Shown: positions 10,728 through 19,196 of the stretch, piece by piece | Layout: every line of letters starts with the position of its first letter | How positions within the stretch are numbered: position 1 is the stretch's first letter | Program-made: the position numbers and the translations under genes | Notes under the pieces: generated by a model | The model's input: only the letters and a program-made list of their open reading frames with translations | Told to the model about the DNA's origin: nothing | Database searches by the model: none | Source of the DNA: Mesorhizobium sp. STM 4661 | GTDB lineage: Bacteria; Pseudomonadota; Alphaproteobacteria; Rhizobiales; Rhizobiaceae | Length of the DNA stretch: 64,000 nucleotides | Reading direction: 5' to 3' | NCBI RefSeq assembly: GCF_000359125.1 | Contig: NZ_CAAF010000004.1 | Span: 232,363 to 296,362 of the forward strand

Positions 10728-11657
10728 TCAGAGTGACCATAATTTGGGCAGACCCGCTCGTCCGTTGAGCAATTCGACGAGCGGAACCAGCCGCTTGCGG
10801 AGCTGGTAGCCGTCCGCGGCGAACAGCCTCGCAAGAAGCTTGCCAGATTTCCTCACGCTCCAGGCACTGGCGTCGCCCTCGCCGCCGATGATCTGCCTGG
10901 CCGGATCCAGCAAGGCCTCCGCGCGCGGCGAGACCATCAGCAGCGTCGCCATGGCGATGGCACCGCCGGCCACCGCGGAACGGCCAAGAGCAGCCGCAAT
11001 GCCGGGCCCGATACGGAAATCCTCGGCATGAATGAGTACGCCGTCCTGGCATACCCGCCAGCGGTCATGGAAACTGCCTTGGGCAGCGCGTTCGCCCATG
11101 GCGAGGCGGCCGAAGACGGTCGCCTCGAGCAGCAGCGCCTCGGCGCCGGCGACAAGCTCCACATCGAGCCTGCGGGCAAAGGCCGATCGGTCAAAGACGA
11201 TGGTTTCCTGCGGCAGCCAGGCAATGCGGCCGTGCGCGCCGACGCTCAGCCTCACCCGCACCTCGGCACGCCCGGATGCCGCGCGGTAGACCTTCTCGCA
11301 AGCCTGCGTCGTTATGGTGGCGGAGGCGCCGGCGCCGACATCGATCTCCCAGCCGAGGCGGTCGCCGCCGGTCAGTCCGCCGGCGGTGTTGATCAGGACG
11401 GCTTCCAGCGGATCGGTCGAGACGGCCGGCATGCGGATCTTGGCGGAACCATCCTGATAGAGGCGCCGCAGGCGCGTGCGGCCGCCATTCCTGTCGCAGG
11501 CAAGCCGCGCCATTCCGGCGACGCGCTGGGCGGCCGGCGGAACCGAAGTCTGGCCATGTTCGATCGTGTCCACGACGCCAACGTTAAGCACTGCTGCGGC
11601 TTTGTCGATATATAGCTTGTTGCTTGACAACGTTTCGGTTTCTATAGAGGGAGCCAC
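10728..11657 (-). CDS. ureD: Urease accessory protein UreD (UreH)
   Basis: Up to 309 residues. UreD is the scaffold that holds UreF and UreG on apo-urease and may form a Ni2+ tunnel. Family features seen are AVLINTAGGLTGGDRL, ATITTQACEKVYRA, GRIAWLPQETIVFDRSAF and LLLEATVFGRLAMGE. The start is uncertain: the longest frame uses GTG at 11657, where the only AGG-like sequence is directly adjacent; GTGs further in (near 11582) are alternatives. It heads the minus-strand urease operon, back to back with the ACP gene across 120 bp that must hold both promoters. Confidence 0.94.
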   Translation of the reverse strand: MAPSIETETLSSNKLYIDKAAAVLNVGVVDTIEHGQTSVPPAAQRVAGMARLACDRNGGRTRLRRLYQDGSAKIRMPAVSTDPLEAVLINTAGGLTGGDRLGWEIDVGAGASATITTQACEKVYRAASGRAEVRVRLSVGAHGRIAWLPQETIVFDRSAFARRLDVELVAGAEALLLEATVFGRLAMGERAAQGSFHDRWRVCQDGVLIHAEDFRIGPGIAAALGRSAVAGGAIAMATLLMVSPRAEALLDPARQIIGGEGDASAWSVRKSGKLLARLFAADGYQLRKRLVPLVELLNGRAGLPKLWSL

Positions 11658-11777
11658 CTTGGAACGGTCATGCAGCGCCTGATGGGGAAAAAGGGGTGAC
11701 GACGATTCGAATCCGGGGACAAAAAGGGGCGCTGATCAGTTAGCGTCGGGAAACGACAAGGTTGGGGAAGAAACCGA

Positions 11778-12032
11778 ATGGCTGATCAGCTGGCAACGGA
11801 CATCATCGCGAAGATCAAGGCTCATGCCGAGCCCGGTGGCGAAGAAATCACCACCAATACCGAGCTGACAGCACTGGGCATCCATTCGCTGGAACTGACG
11901 GAGATCATCTTCGATCTCGAGGAAGAGTACGGTATCGAGATCGAGATGAACACGGTCGACGCCTGGAGCAACCTGAAGAACGTCGGCGACATGGTCGAGG
12001 CGGTTCGCGCGCTGATCGCGAAAAAAGCCTGA
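11778..12032 (+). CDS. Acyl carrier protein (NodF-like)
   Basis: An 84-residue acidic ACP. The phosphopantetheine attachment serine is Ser37 in LGIHSLELTE, where the usual Asp-Ser-Leu is His-Ser-Leu, a variation also typical of specialised rhizobial ACPs such as NodF. Helix II and III sequences (FDLEEEYGIEIE, NLKNVGDMVEAV) are conserved. GGGGAAG lies upstream of the ATG. It is followed 4 bp later by a NodE-like ketosynthase, so the pair likely makes a special fatty acyl chain. Whether this is a true nodulation gene or a housekeeping or secondary-lipid paralogue cannot be told; no nod box is visible. Confidence 0.9.
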   Translation: MADQLATDIIAKIKAHAEPGGEEITTNTELTALGIHSLELTEIIFDLEEEYGIEIEMNTVDAWSNLKNVGDMVEAVRALIAKKA

Positions 12033-12036
12033 CTGA

Positions 12037-13245
12037 ATGCACAAGCGCGTCGTCATTACCGGCATCGGCGGCATTTGCGGGCTCGGCACCAATGCACCTG
12101 CGATCTGGGGCGAAATGCGTGCCGGGCGCTCGGCCATCGGCCCGATCGTCAATTCGGAGCTGTATGACCTGAAGGTCAGGGTCGGCTGCGAGATCAAGGC
12201 GCTGCCCGATCACGGCATCGACCGCAAGCAGACCGTCTCGATGGACCGCTTCAGCCTGCTGGCGACGATCGCCGCGCGCGAAGCCGCGCAGCAGGCCGGC
12301 CTGGCTTCGCACGAGACCAATACCTACCGGATGGGCACCATCGTCGGCGTCGGCGTCTGCGGCTGGGAGGCGATCGAAGAGAGCTATCGCTCCATCCTGA
12401 TCGAGGGAAAGAACCGTACCGGCATCTTCACCGTGCCGAAAGTGATGCCAAGCGCCGCCGCCGGCCATGTCAGCATGAATCTCGGCCTGCGCGGACCGGT
12501 CTTCGGCATCACCTCGGCCTGCTCTTCGTCCAACCACGCCATTGCCTCGGCGGTCGACCAGATCAGGCTCGGCCGCGCCGATGTCATGGTCGCCGGCGGC
12601 ACCGATGCACCGCTGGTCTGGGGCATCCTGAAAGGCTGGGAGGCGCTCAGGGTGCTGGCGCCCGATACGTGCCGGCCGTTTTCGGCCGATCGCCAGGGCC
12701 TGGTGCTTGGCGAAGGCGCCGGCATGGTGGTGCTGGAAACCTACGAGCATGCCATGGCGCGCGGCGCCGACATTCTTGCCGAGGTGGCCGGCGCCGGACT
12801 TTCCGCCGACGCGTCCGACATCGTCGCGCCGACCATCGAAGGTCCGGAGGCGGCGATGCGCTTCTGCCTCGTCGATGCCGGGCTCAATCCGGAAGATATC
12901 GACTATCTCAATGCGCATGGCACCGGCACCAAGGCCAACGACCAGATCGAGACGGCGGCGATCAAGCGCGTCTTTGGCGACTATGCCCACAGGCTTTCCA
13001 TCTCGTCGACCAAATCGATGCACGCCCACTGCCTCGGCGCATCGGGCGCCCTGGAGCTGATCGCCTGCGTCATGGCGATCCGCGAAGGCATCGTGCCGCC
13101 GACGGCCAATTTTCGCGAAGCCGACGCCGATTGCGATCTCGACATCACGCCTAACGTGGCGCGCGAGCGCAAGGTGCGCGCCGCGATCAGCAACAGCTTC
13201 GCCTTCGGCGGCACCAATGCGGTGCTGGCGTTCAAGCCGGTCTGA
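12037..13245 (+). CDS. Beta-ketoacyl-ACP synthase II family (NodE/FabF-like)
   Basis: A 402-residue thiolase-fold condensing enzyme. The active-site triad is Cys162 (TSACSSSN), His294 ([11 protein letters not shown]) and His331 ([12 protein letters not shown]), with Lys326. These match FabF Cys163/His303/His340, except that the third motif reads HAHCLGASG instead of the usual GHxxGAAG. It elongates acyl chains on ACP by decarboxylative condensation with malonyl-ACP. It starts 4 bp after the ACP gene, a clear two-gene operon. NodE is the nearest functional analogy because NodF/NodE are also an ACP/KS pair, but assignment to Nod factor synthesis is not supported by other nod genes here. Confidence 0.9.
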   Translation: MHKRVVITGIGGICGLGTNAPAIWGEMRAGRSAIGPIVNSELYDLKVRVGCEIKALPDHGIDRKQTVSMDRFSLLATIAAREAAQQAGLASHETNTYRMGTIVGVGVCGWEAIEESYRSILIEGKNRTGIFTVPKVMPSAAAGHVSMNLGLRGPVFGITSACSSSNHAIASAVDQIRLGRADVMVAGGTDAPLVWGILKGWEALRVLAPDTCRPFSADRQGLVLGEGAGMVVLETYEHAMARGADILAEVAGAGLSADASDIVAPTIEGPEAAMRFCLVDAGLNPEDIDYLNAHGTGTKANDQIETAAIKRVFGDYAHRLSISSTKSMHAHCLGASGALELIACVMAIREGIVPPTANFREADADCDLDITPNVARERKVRAAISNSFAFGGTNAVLAFKPV

Positions 13246-13296
13246 CCGCAAAGTACCCCTGCGCCACCTCGCCCGAATCCCCGCCCTGGAATTCCG

Positions 13297-14001
13297 ATGA
13301 CCGACCTGTCCGCCTTTCCGATCGCCACGCGCTGGCCAGCCCGCCATCCCGACCGCATCCAGCTCTATTCGTCTCCAACGCCGAACGGCGTCAAGATTTC
13401 GATCGCTCTGGAGGAGCTCGGCCTGCCCTACGAGGCGCATTTTGTGAATATCGGCCAAAACGAGAGCTGGACGCTGGAATTCCTGTCGCTGAACCCGAAT
13501 GGCAAGATACCGGCGATGATCGACCCGGACGGTCCGGGCGGCAAACCGATCGGCCTGTTCGAATCCGGCGCCATCCTGCTCTACCTTACCGACAAGACCG
13601 GCAAGCTCATCCCGGCCGACCCGGTGCGGCGCTACGAGACGATCCAGTGGGTGTTCTTCCAGATGGCCTCGATCGGGCCGATCTTCGGACAAGTCGGCTT
13701 TTTCAACAAATTCGCCGGGCGCGAGATCGCCGACAAGCGCCCGCTGGAGCGTTACCGCGACGAGTCGCGGCGGCTGATCGGCGTGCTCGACACCAGGCTG
13801 AAGGGCCGCAAATGGATCATGGACGACGACTACACCATCGCCGATATCTCGATGCTGGGCTGGGTGCGCAATCTGATCGGCTTCTATGAGGCGCGGGAAC
13901 TCGTCGGCTTCGACGATTTTCCCGATGTGGCGGCATGGCTGGAGCGCGGCCTTGCCCGGCCGGCGGTGCAAAAGGGGCTCTACATTCCGGCGAAAGGCTA
14001 A
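13297..14001 (+). CDS. Glutathione S-transferase family protein (YghU/YfcG, nu class)
   Basis: A 234-residue protein. The N-terminal thioredoxin-fold domain starts after a short extension at IQLYSSPTPNGVKISIALEE, with the Thr-Pro-Asn-Gly motif typical of nu-class/Ure2p-like GSTs, the cis-Pro loop NGKIPAM and the glutathione-binding Glu-Ser (LFESGAIL). The all-helical C-terminal domain holds the N-capping box and DDDYTIADISM. YfcG and YghU bind two glutathiones and act as disulfide reductases. It is 51 bp after the ketosynthase; a functional link is not obvious. Confidence 0.9.
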   Translation: MTDLSAFPIATRWPARHPDRIQLYSSPTPNGVKISIALEELGLPYEAHFVNIGQNESWTLEFLSLNPNGKIPAMIDPDGPGGKPIGLFESGAILLYLTDKTGKLIPADPVRRYETIQWVFFQMASIGPIFGQVGFFNKFAGREIADKRPLERYRDESRRLIGVLDTRLKGRKWIMDDDYTIADISMLGWVRNLIGFYEARELVGFDDFPDVAAWLERGLARPAVQKGLYIPAKG

Positions 14002-14026
14002 GCCGGCCGCCAAAAAGTCGGTAAGC

Positions 14027-14383
14027 CTATTTTGCCTTGGCCCTGGTTTTGGCACCGCCCTTGCCCATGACGGAAGCGGCAAGGGAGGCAGCGCCTCGGG
14101 CCGTGGCCACAACCGCGCCGGCCGCCACATTGGCCGTGGTCTTGGCCGCGCGCATGGCGCTGCCCGCCATGGACCCGCCGCTGGTTGCCGGCTTTTTGGA
14201 CTTGGCGGGTTTTGGGGCGGTTTTTGCGGCTGCCTTGGCGGCTGGCACCACCTTCTTCAGCGCTGCCTTGCCGAACACCGGCTTTGCATCCTTGGAACGC
14301 GCGGCGATCGCCGGGCCGGCGCCTGTCTTTGATTGGACTGCCTTGCCCTTCGCGGGCGCGGGTTTTCTTGCCTTGGTTGCCAT
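14027..14383 (-). CDS. Lys/Ala/Pro-rich basic protein (histone H1-like composition)
   Basis: A 118-residue protein made almost entirely of Lys, Ala, Pro, Gly and Ser, with repeated AKxAxK and PAKSKKPA stretches. It resembles histone H1 C-terminal tails and the bacterial H1-like proteins (AlgP, HctB type). A central Ala/Gly stretch (ANVAAGAVVATARGAASLAASV) is less charged. DNA or polyanion binding is plausible from composition only. It converges with the GST gene. Low-complexity sequence makes false gene calls possible, but the consistent basic composition and clear stop support a real gene. Confidence 0.6.
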   Translation of the reverse strand: MATKARKPAPAKGKAVQSKTGAGPAIAARSKDAKPVFGKAALKKVVPAAKAAAKTAPKPAKSKKPATSGGSMAGSAMRAAKTTANVAAGAVVATARGAASLAASVMGKGGAKTRAKAK

Positions 14384-14463
14384 CGGACGGTTCCCTTATG
14401 CCGGCAAAATATGCCGGTCTAGGATAACGACCGGAAAGTCTTAAGGTTCCGCCACGAACATTC

Positions 14464-15090
14464 CTAAAATCGGGCGTGATCGCCGATCACCAGATCGGCG
14501 GGCCGGCGACGGGCAAGCACGCGGTCGATGTTCGGCATGTCGTTGGAGGCGATCCAGGCGCGGGCATCCTCGTCGGAACGGCCATGGCCATGCCATCGTT
14601 CGAGCAGCCGGCGCTCGAGTTCGGCGCGCGGCACATCGACGAAGATCGAGAAATCGAACAATGGCGTCAGTCGCGACCAGGGTTCCTCGTCAAGCAAGAG
14701 ATAGTTGCCTTCGACCAGGATGAATTTGGTCTCGGAGGCGACGATCGAGGCGGCGGCGCGCGACAGTTCCATGCCGCGATCGAACACCGGGATGGCGATA
14801 TCAGGCTCGCCGGCGCGGATGCGTTTCAGCAGCGTCTCGAAGCCGGCAAAGTCAAAGGTTTCCGGAGCCCCCTTGCGTGCACGCAGGCCGCGCCGCTCGA
14901 GCACGATGTCGTCATAGTGGAAGCCGTCCATCGGCACGACTTCCGAGCTGCCCTCCGGCAGCAATTCATGCAGGCTGGCCGACAATGTCGACTTGCCGGC
15001 GCCCGGAGGGCCGGCGATGGCGACAATGAAGCGGCTCGCCTTGCCGGCGCGCTTGAAGATGGTGGCGGCGAGATGGGCGATCTCGGACAT
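14464..15090 (-). CDS. P-loop sugar/nucleoside kinase-like protein (FrcK-like)
   Basis: A 208-residue protein. The Walker A sequence AGPPGAGKSTLS lies at residues about 26-37, VPMDGFHYDD is the uridine/pantothenate-kinase-type motif, and LVEGNYLLLDEEPW is the Walker B region. RLLERWHGHGRS is the lid-like Arg motif. It belongs to the PRK/uridine kinase family. Rhizobial FrcK, encoded beside fructose ABC transporter genes, is of this type, but no transporter is adjacent here, so the substrate is open. It lies 84 bp after the mutarotase-fold gene on the same strand. Confidence 0.82.
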   Translation of the reverse strand: MSEIAHLAATIFKRAGKASRFIVAIAGPPGAGKSTLSASLHELLPEGSSEVVPMDGFHYDDIVLERRGLRARKGAPETFDFAGFETLLKRIRAGEPDIAIPVFDRGMELSRAAASIVASETKFILVEGNYLLLDEEPWSRLTPLFDFSIFVDVPRAELERRLLERWHGHGRSDEDARAWIASNDMPNIDRVLARRRPADLVIGDHARF

Positions 15091-15174
15091 CGGCGTTTTC
15101 CGGCCTGGATTCGTGAGACAATTTCGGTCGCATCTTGGCGACAGTTCGCGGAAATTTCAAACCACGCGACGCAT

Positions 15175-16299
15175 TCAGGCGGGAGCGGCCCGGCCGATCC
15201 GCAGGAAATCGCTGTCGAAAGCAACGTCCCGCGTCGTACCATCGGCTGCCAGGATGCGCATCTTTCCCTGTCCGGTCGCGATGTCGCGCGGCGGTTTGCG
15301 GCTGTTCCGTGACCCTTCCCGGGTCTCCGGCAAGGCGCCGATGACATGGCGGAAGGAGAGGCTGCGGCCCTCGGCAAGGGCAAAGGCCGTCGCCAAGCCT
15401 TCCCGCTTCAGCCAGTTGTCGCCGAGCGAGGCGGCATGGCCGAGCGCCGAGCGCCCATCCTCGATGCCGAGCACGCCGCGATGGCGGCCGCTCCACGGCG
15501 CGTAGTCACGTCCGCCATTGCTGATCCACAGCATGGTGACCGGCAGTTCGGCCGGGTTCTTCAGCACCAACACCAGATCCTGTTCGGCATGCCGCGCCAG
15601 CGCGGTCCAGCCCGGCCCGCCATGGTCGGCCTCGACCAAAGTGAGGAAATCCTCACGCTCGAGGTCCATGCGGTAGTCGCTGAGATCGAGCATGCCGCCG
15701 TCTGTGGCGGGAAACCGCGTCAGGTCGGCCGAACGGGCGGGATAGGCCAGCCGGAAGCGGCCGCGGGCCGGATCTGGCTCCAGCGGATCGTCCGGCGTGG
15801 CGGCAAACCGCTTCGGCGAAAAGGCGAGCCTGCCGCCATTCTTCATTGCCGTCATCGGGTGATGGGCAACGGAAATCCCGCCCGAACCGCCGGAAAAGAT
15901 ATGCTCCTGGTAGAGAAAGGGATGGTCGTCGCGCAAGGTCAGGATCTTGTCGACCGCAGCACCCATGACTTTGCGGCGCAGCCGGAAGGTGGCCCGCCAG
16001 CCATCGACTGTTGCCTCGGAGGCGACGACATCCCAGGGACTGTTGGCCGTCCAGCCATGCAAGGGTGCGGCCTCGACATCGCTGCGCGAAAACGGCGCGC
16101 AGAGGAAATCGCCGGAAAGGTGCACCGTGCCTTCGGGCAGGTCTTGCGGCAGCGTCTCGCGCGGCTCGTCGATCCAGGGCGCGCGATGCAGCGGCTTCAG
16201 CCGGCGGCCGTCGATGTCGACCGCCATGTCGGCGAGATGGCCGACCGCAAGATCGACCGACACTGAAATACCCTTTGCCTTGATCGTGACAATGTCCAT
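15175..16299 (-). CDS. Galactose-mutarotase-fold protein of unknown substrate
   Basis: About 374 residues from the ATG at 16299. The overall pattern (RLKPLHRAPWIDEP, HLSGDFLCAPF, HGWTANSPW, a central HHPMTAMKNGGRLAFSPK) fits the aldose-1-epimerase/galactose mutarotase superfamily of beta-sandwich proteins. Catalytic His/Glu pairs of GalM cannot be placed with certainty, so this may be a non-canonical sugar-binding member. It precedes the kinase gene on the same strand and may form a two-gene unit with it. An alternative start at 16329 would add ten residues. Confidence 0.68.
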   Translation of the reverse strand: MDIVTIKAKGISVSVDLAVGHLADMAVDIDGRRLKPLHRAPWIDEPRETLPQDLPEGTVHLSGDFLCAPFSRSDVEAAPLHGWTANSPWDVVASEATVDGWRATFRLRRKVMGAAVDKILTLRDDHPFLYQEHIFSGGSGGISVAHHPMTAMKNGGRLAFSPKRFAATPDDPLEPDPARGRFRLAYPARSADLTRFPATDGGMLDLSDYRMDLEREDFLTLVEADHGGPGWTALARHAEQDLVLVLKNPAELPVTMLWISNGGRDYAPWSGRHRGVLGIEDGRSALGHAASLGDNWLKREGLATAFALAEGRSLSFRHVIGALPETREGSRNSRKPPRDIATGQGKMRILAADGTTRDVAFDSDFLRIGRAAPA

Positions 16300-16489
16300 G
16301 CGCACCTGCCGATTCTGTCGCGCCAGCAAAACCTGCTCCGCGCCGATTGCGCAAGCTGCGTGGCCAGCATTTCACATCAGGCTGGCCGACAATGCCCGGC
16401 AAGACCGGCATTAACCAAATGGACGGGGCAATCGGGTTAGGCTACGTTCCGTCCGTCTTAGCAACAGCCTGCCTTCAGAACAGACCGTC

Positions 16490-17377
16490 TTGTCCCACTT
16501 GCGTCTCTTTCCGCTCATCCAAAGATTTGTCGCGGCGTTTGCGCTGCTGGCGCTCGTGGCCGGCTGCACGACGACGCCGCCCGACAGCATGCTGGCGGTG
16601 CCGGCGGCGCCGCAGAAATATGCGGCGATCGTCGTCGATGCCAGAACCGGCCAGACGCTGTTCCAGGTGAACTCGACGGCGACGCGCTACCCGGCGTCGC
16701 TGACCAAGATGATGACGCTCTACCTCCTGTTCGAGGCGCTGGATTCAGGCCGCCTGGCCAAGGAAACGCAGATCCCGGTCTCGGACAATGCCGCCAGGCA
16801 GCCGCCGACCAAGCTGCGCTTCAGGCGCGGCGAGACGATCGATGTCGATTCGGCGATCCGGGCGATCGTCGTCAAATCGGCGAACGACGTGGCGGTCGCC
16901 GTCGCCGAATATCTCGGCGGCAGCGAAGATGCGTTCGCCGGCATGATGACGGCCAAGGCGCGTCAGATCGGCATGCGCGGCACGGTCTTCGGCAACGCTT
17001 CGGGCCTGCCGGACGCCGACCAGCGCACCACGGCGCGCGACATGGCGGTGCTCGGCATGGCGCTGCGCGCCCGCTTCCCGCAGCAGTTCCACTATTTCTC
17101 CGAAAGCGACTTCATGTTCCGCGGCCGGCTGGTGCGCGGCCACAACGACATGCTCGGCCGTGTACGCGGCGTCAACGGCATCAAGACCGGCTATATCAGG
17201 GCCTCCGGCTTCAACATCGTCACCTCCTACGAGGCCGACGGGCGCCAGCTCATCATCGTGGTGATGGGCGCCGACAGCGCCCGCCAACGCAACGACCATG
17301 TCGAGGCGCTGATCCAGCGGAGCCTTTCGCCGATGTCTATTGCGAAGACGAAGCTGATGTTTGCGCAGGAGCAGTGA
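16490..17377 (+). CDS. D-alanyl-D-alanine carboxypeptidase lipoprotein (PBP5/6-like)
   Basis: A 295-residue penicillin-binding protein. The N-terminus has a lipoprotein signal with lipobox LVAGC (Cys26). The serine peptidase S11 motifs are all present: Ser70-x-x-Lys73 (ASLTK), Ser130-Ala-Asn132 (KSAND) and Lys232-Thr-Gly234 (IKTGY). It trims the terminal D-Ala from peptidoglycan stem peptides in the periplasm. It is short for the family and lacks the C-terminal PBP5 domain and amphipathic anchor, so the lipid anchor probably replaces them. The start appears to be TTG (16490), another TTG at 16499 being possible. Confidence 0.92.
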   Translation: MSHLRLFPLIQRFVAAFALLALVAGCTTTPPDSMLAVPAAPQKYAAIVVDARTGQTLFQVNSTATRYPASLTKMMTLYLLFEALDSGRLAKETQIPVSDNAARQPPTKLRFRRGETIDVDSAIRAIVVKSANDVAVAVAEYLGGSEDAFAGMMTAKARQIGMRGTVFGNASGLPDADQRTTARDMAVLGMALRARFPQQFHYFSESDFMFRGRLVRGHNDMLGRVRGVNGIKTGYIRASGFNIVTSYEADGRQLIIVVMGADSARQRNDHVEALIQRSLSPMSIAKTKLMFAQEQ

Positions 17378-17564
17378 GGGGATCGCCGGAAGCTCGCCAG
17401 CCACTTCTGCCCAGCGGAGTGGGAAGTGGTCCGCATCGCGGACAATGAACGCCCGAAGAGCAGCAGCCCGAAGCGGCCGGGTGCGGAGGCGAACCTTCTG
17501 TCCGACAGCCTGGAAGCCACAGGGACAACTTCATAGCGCCCATCACTTGCCCGTTGAAGCCCGC

Positions 17565-17588
17565 CCCGGCTTCCGCTAAGAAGCCGGG
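17565..17588 (+). terminator. Hairpin downstream of the carboxypeptidase gene
   Basis: A 9-bp perfect stem (CCCGGCTTC / GAAGCCGGG) with a 6-base loop lies 188 bp after the stop and 50 bp before the tRNA. No U-tract follows, so it may be a terminator or an RNA processing site. The rest of 17378-17637 shows no gene. Confidence 0.4.
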
Positions 17589-17637
17589 ACTGGCCGGTTC
17601 ACCGGCTGGTCCGTTTTCCGGATCGCCGATCCTGAAG

Positions 17638-17715
<78 letters not shown>

Positions 17716-17997
17716 TTTTCCGTTATATTTCAAACGTTTATGCGATGCTGTGCCCCTCGAATATGACGTTGAGACTAATTCGACGTAAGCACTGGCGGTA
17801 GTTTCTCCCGCCTACAGAGCGGTGCCGATTGATGAAATTTCGTTCGGACTGACCCCGTTGAGCCTCATTTCTGCTGAAGCGGTCGTCTCCCGAAAGTGGG
17901 TCGGGCAACTGAGCGTGCTCATTTGGGCAGCACTCACAGAGGATGGCCGCCAGTCAACGGTCCCAACCCCAGCCGGTCAGAATTTGTGCATAGGGGA

Positions 17998-18061
17998 TTG
18001 ACGCAGGCCAACCCGAATGCTTCTATTCTCGATATTCAATAACAAGTCTCGTTAATCGAGA
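17998..18061 (+). promoter_or_regulatory. Putative sigma-70-type promoter and IclR operator for the amine-transport operon
   Basis: A TTGACG hexamer (17998-18003) is followed after 18 bases by TCTATT (18022-18027). Just downstream lies a 15-bp imperfect palindrome at 18047-18061 (TCTCG-TTAAT-CGAGA). A matching 15-mer (12 of 15 identical) sits at 24792-24806, also downstream of a promoter-like pair. The shared site is a candidate operator for the IclR gene within the cluster. The remainder of 17716-18084 shows no gene. Confidence 0.45.
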
Positions 18062-18084
18062 AAATGGGATAGACACTTTCAGCC

Positions 18085-19167
18085 ATGGTTCAGCCCCCGA
18101 TGCATGTCGGCATGACCGGCATATCCAAAACCTATGACGGCCACAGCTTCGTCGTGCGCGACCTGAACCTTGACATCGCGAAGGGCGAATTTCTGACGCT
18201 TCTTGGTCCTTCGGGCTCGGGCAAGACGACGACGCTCATGATGCTCGCTGGCTTCGAATATCCGTCAGCGGGTGAAATTACGCTCGACGGGCGGCCGATT
18301 CAGGACAAGCCGCCGGAAAAGCGGAACATCGGCATGGTGTTCCAGAACTATGCCCTCTTCCCGCATATGACGGTCGCCGAGAATGTTGGTTATTCGTTGC
18401 GGGTGCGCGGCTCCTCCAGGGAGCAGATCGCCACTCGCGTCGACGAAGCGCTGGCGATGGTCCAACTTTCGAACCTTGCGCAGCGCAGGACCGCGGCCCT
18501 GTCGGGTGGCCAGCAACAACGGGTCGCACTTGCTCGAGCGCTTGTCTTCGAACCCAGCCTGGTGCTGATGGATGAGCCGCTCGGCGCGTTGGACAAGAAG
18601 CTGCGCGAGGACTTGCAGCTCGAAATCCGTCGGATCGCCGATCGGCTTGACCTGACAGTCGTCTACGTGACGCACGATCAGCACGAAGCGCTGACGATGT
18701 CCGACAGGATCGCCATTTTCAACGACGGCCGCATCCAGCAAATCGGTTCGGCGCTAGATATCTATGGCCATCCCGCGAGCCGCTTCGTCGCGGAGTTCGT
18801 TGGCGACAACAACTGCCTTGATGCGAAAGTCGTCTCGATCGAAGGCGACCTGGCGCGCGCAAGGCTCGCCGGCGGCCAGGAAATTTGGGCGCGCAGCAGC
18901 GTTCACACGAAGGTTGACCAACAAGCGACGATCGCCATCAGACCGGAAAGCGTCCGCATCACTGGGCAGAACCGCGCCGGAACGCTTAGCGGGCAAATCA
19001 GCGACATCATCTACTGCGGCGACCAGTTCCGGATCCACGTCGAACTGCCGGGCGGGGAACGGTTGATTGCGAAGAGTTCATCATCGTTGGGAATCCAGAT
19101 GGAGATGGGCAGCCCTGTCCTTCTCGACTGGGAGCCGCGCGATGCATGGGCGCTTGACGGCAGATAA
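18085..19167 (+). CDS. ABC transporter ATP-binding protein (PotA-like, polyamine/opine family)
   Basis: A 360-residue ATPase of a periplasmic-binding-protein importer. It shows Walker A GPSGSGKTT, Q-loop VFQNYALFPHM, signature LSGGQQQRVALARAL, Walker B LVLMDEPLGALD and the switch His in VTHDQHEA. The C-terminal third is a TOBE-type regulatory domain (AIRPESVRI). It is the first gene of a five-gene run (ATPase, binding protein, two permeases, flavin oxidase) with short gaps. PotA-like systems take up putrescine, spermidine, opines and related amines; the substrate here is inferred from neighbours, not proven. Confidence 0.92.
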   Translation: MVQPPMHVGMTGISKTYDGHSFVVRDLNLDIAKGEFLTLLGPSGSGKTTTLMMLAGFEYPSAGEITLDGRPIQDKPPEKRNIGMVFQNYALFPHMTVAENVGYSLRVRGSSREQIATRVDEALAMVQLSNLAQRRTAALSGGQQQRVALARALVFEPSLVLMDEPLGALDKKLREDLQLEIRRIADRLDLTVVYVTHDQHEALTMSDRIAIFNDGRIQQIGSALDIYGHPASRFVAEFVGDNNCLDAKVVSIEGDLARARLAGGQEIWARSSVHTKVDQQATIAIRPESVRITGQNRAGTLSGQISDIIYCGDQFRIHVELPGGERLIAKSSSSLGIQMEMGSPVLLDWEPRDAWALDGR

Positions 19168-19196
19168 CACAACCGAAAATCCAGAGAGGACATCAC

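Noticed and set aside
11624..11648. Promoter TTGACA / TATAGA between ureD and the ACP gene
   Set aside because: The spacing is only 13 bases, too short for a sigma-70 promoter.
11905..14130. A 741-codon open frame on the minus strand opposite the ACP, ketosynthase and GST genes
   Set aside because: Arg/His/Asp-rich translation with no family motif, fully opposite genes with clear motifs; a typical antisense frame of GC-rich DNA.
17716..18084. Possible excisionase gene next to the left attachment site
   Set aside because: No frame with a helix-turn-helix was found; only promoter-like sequence is visible.
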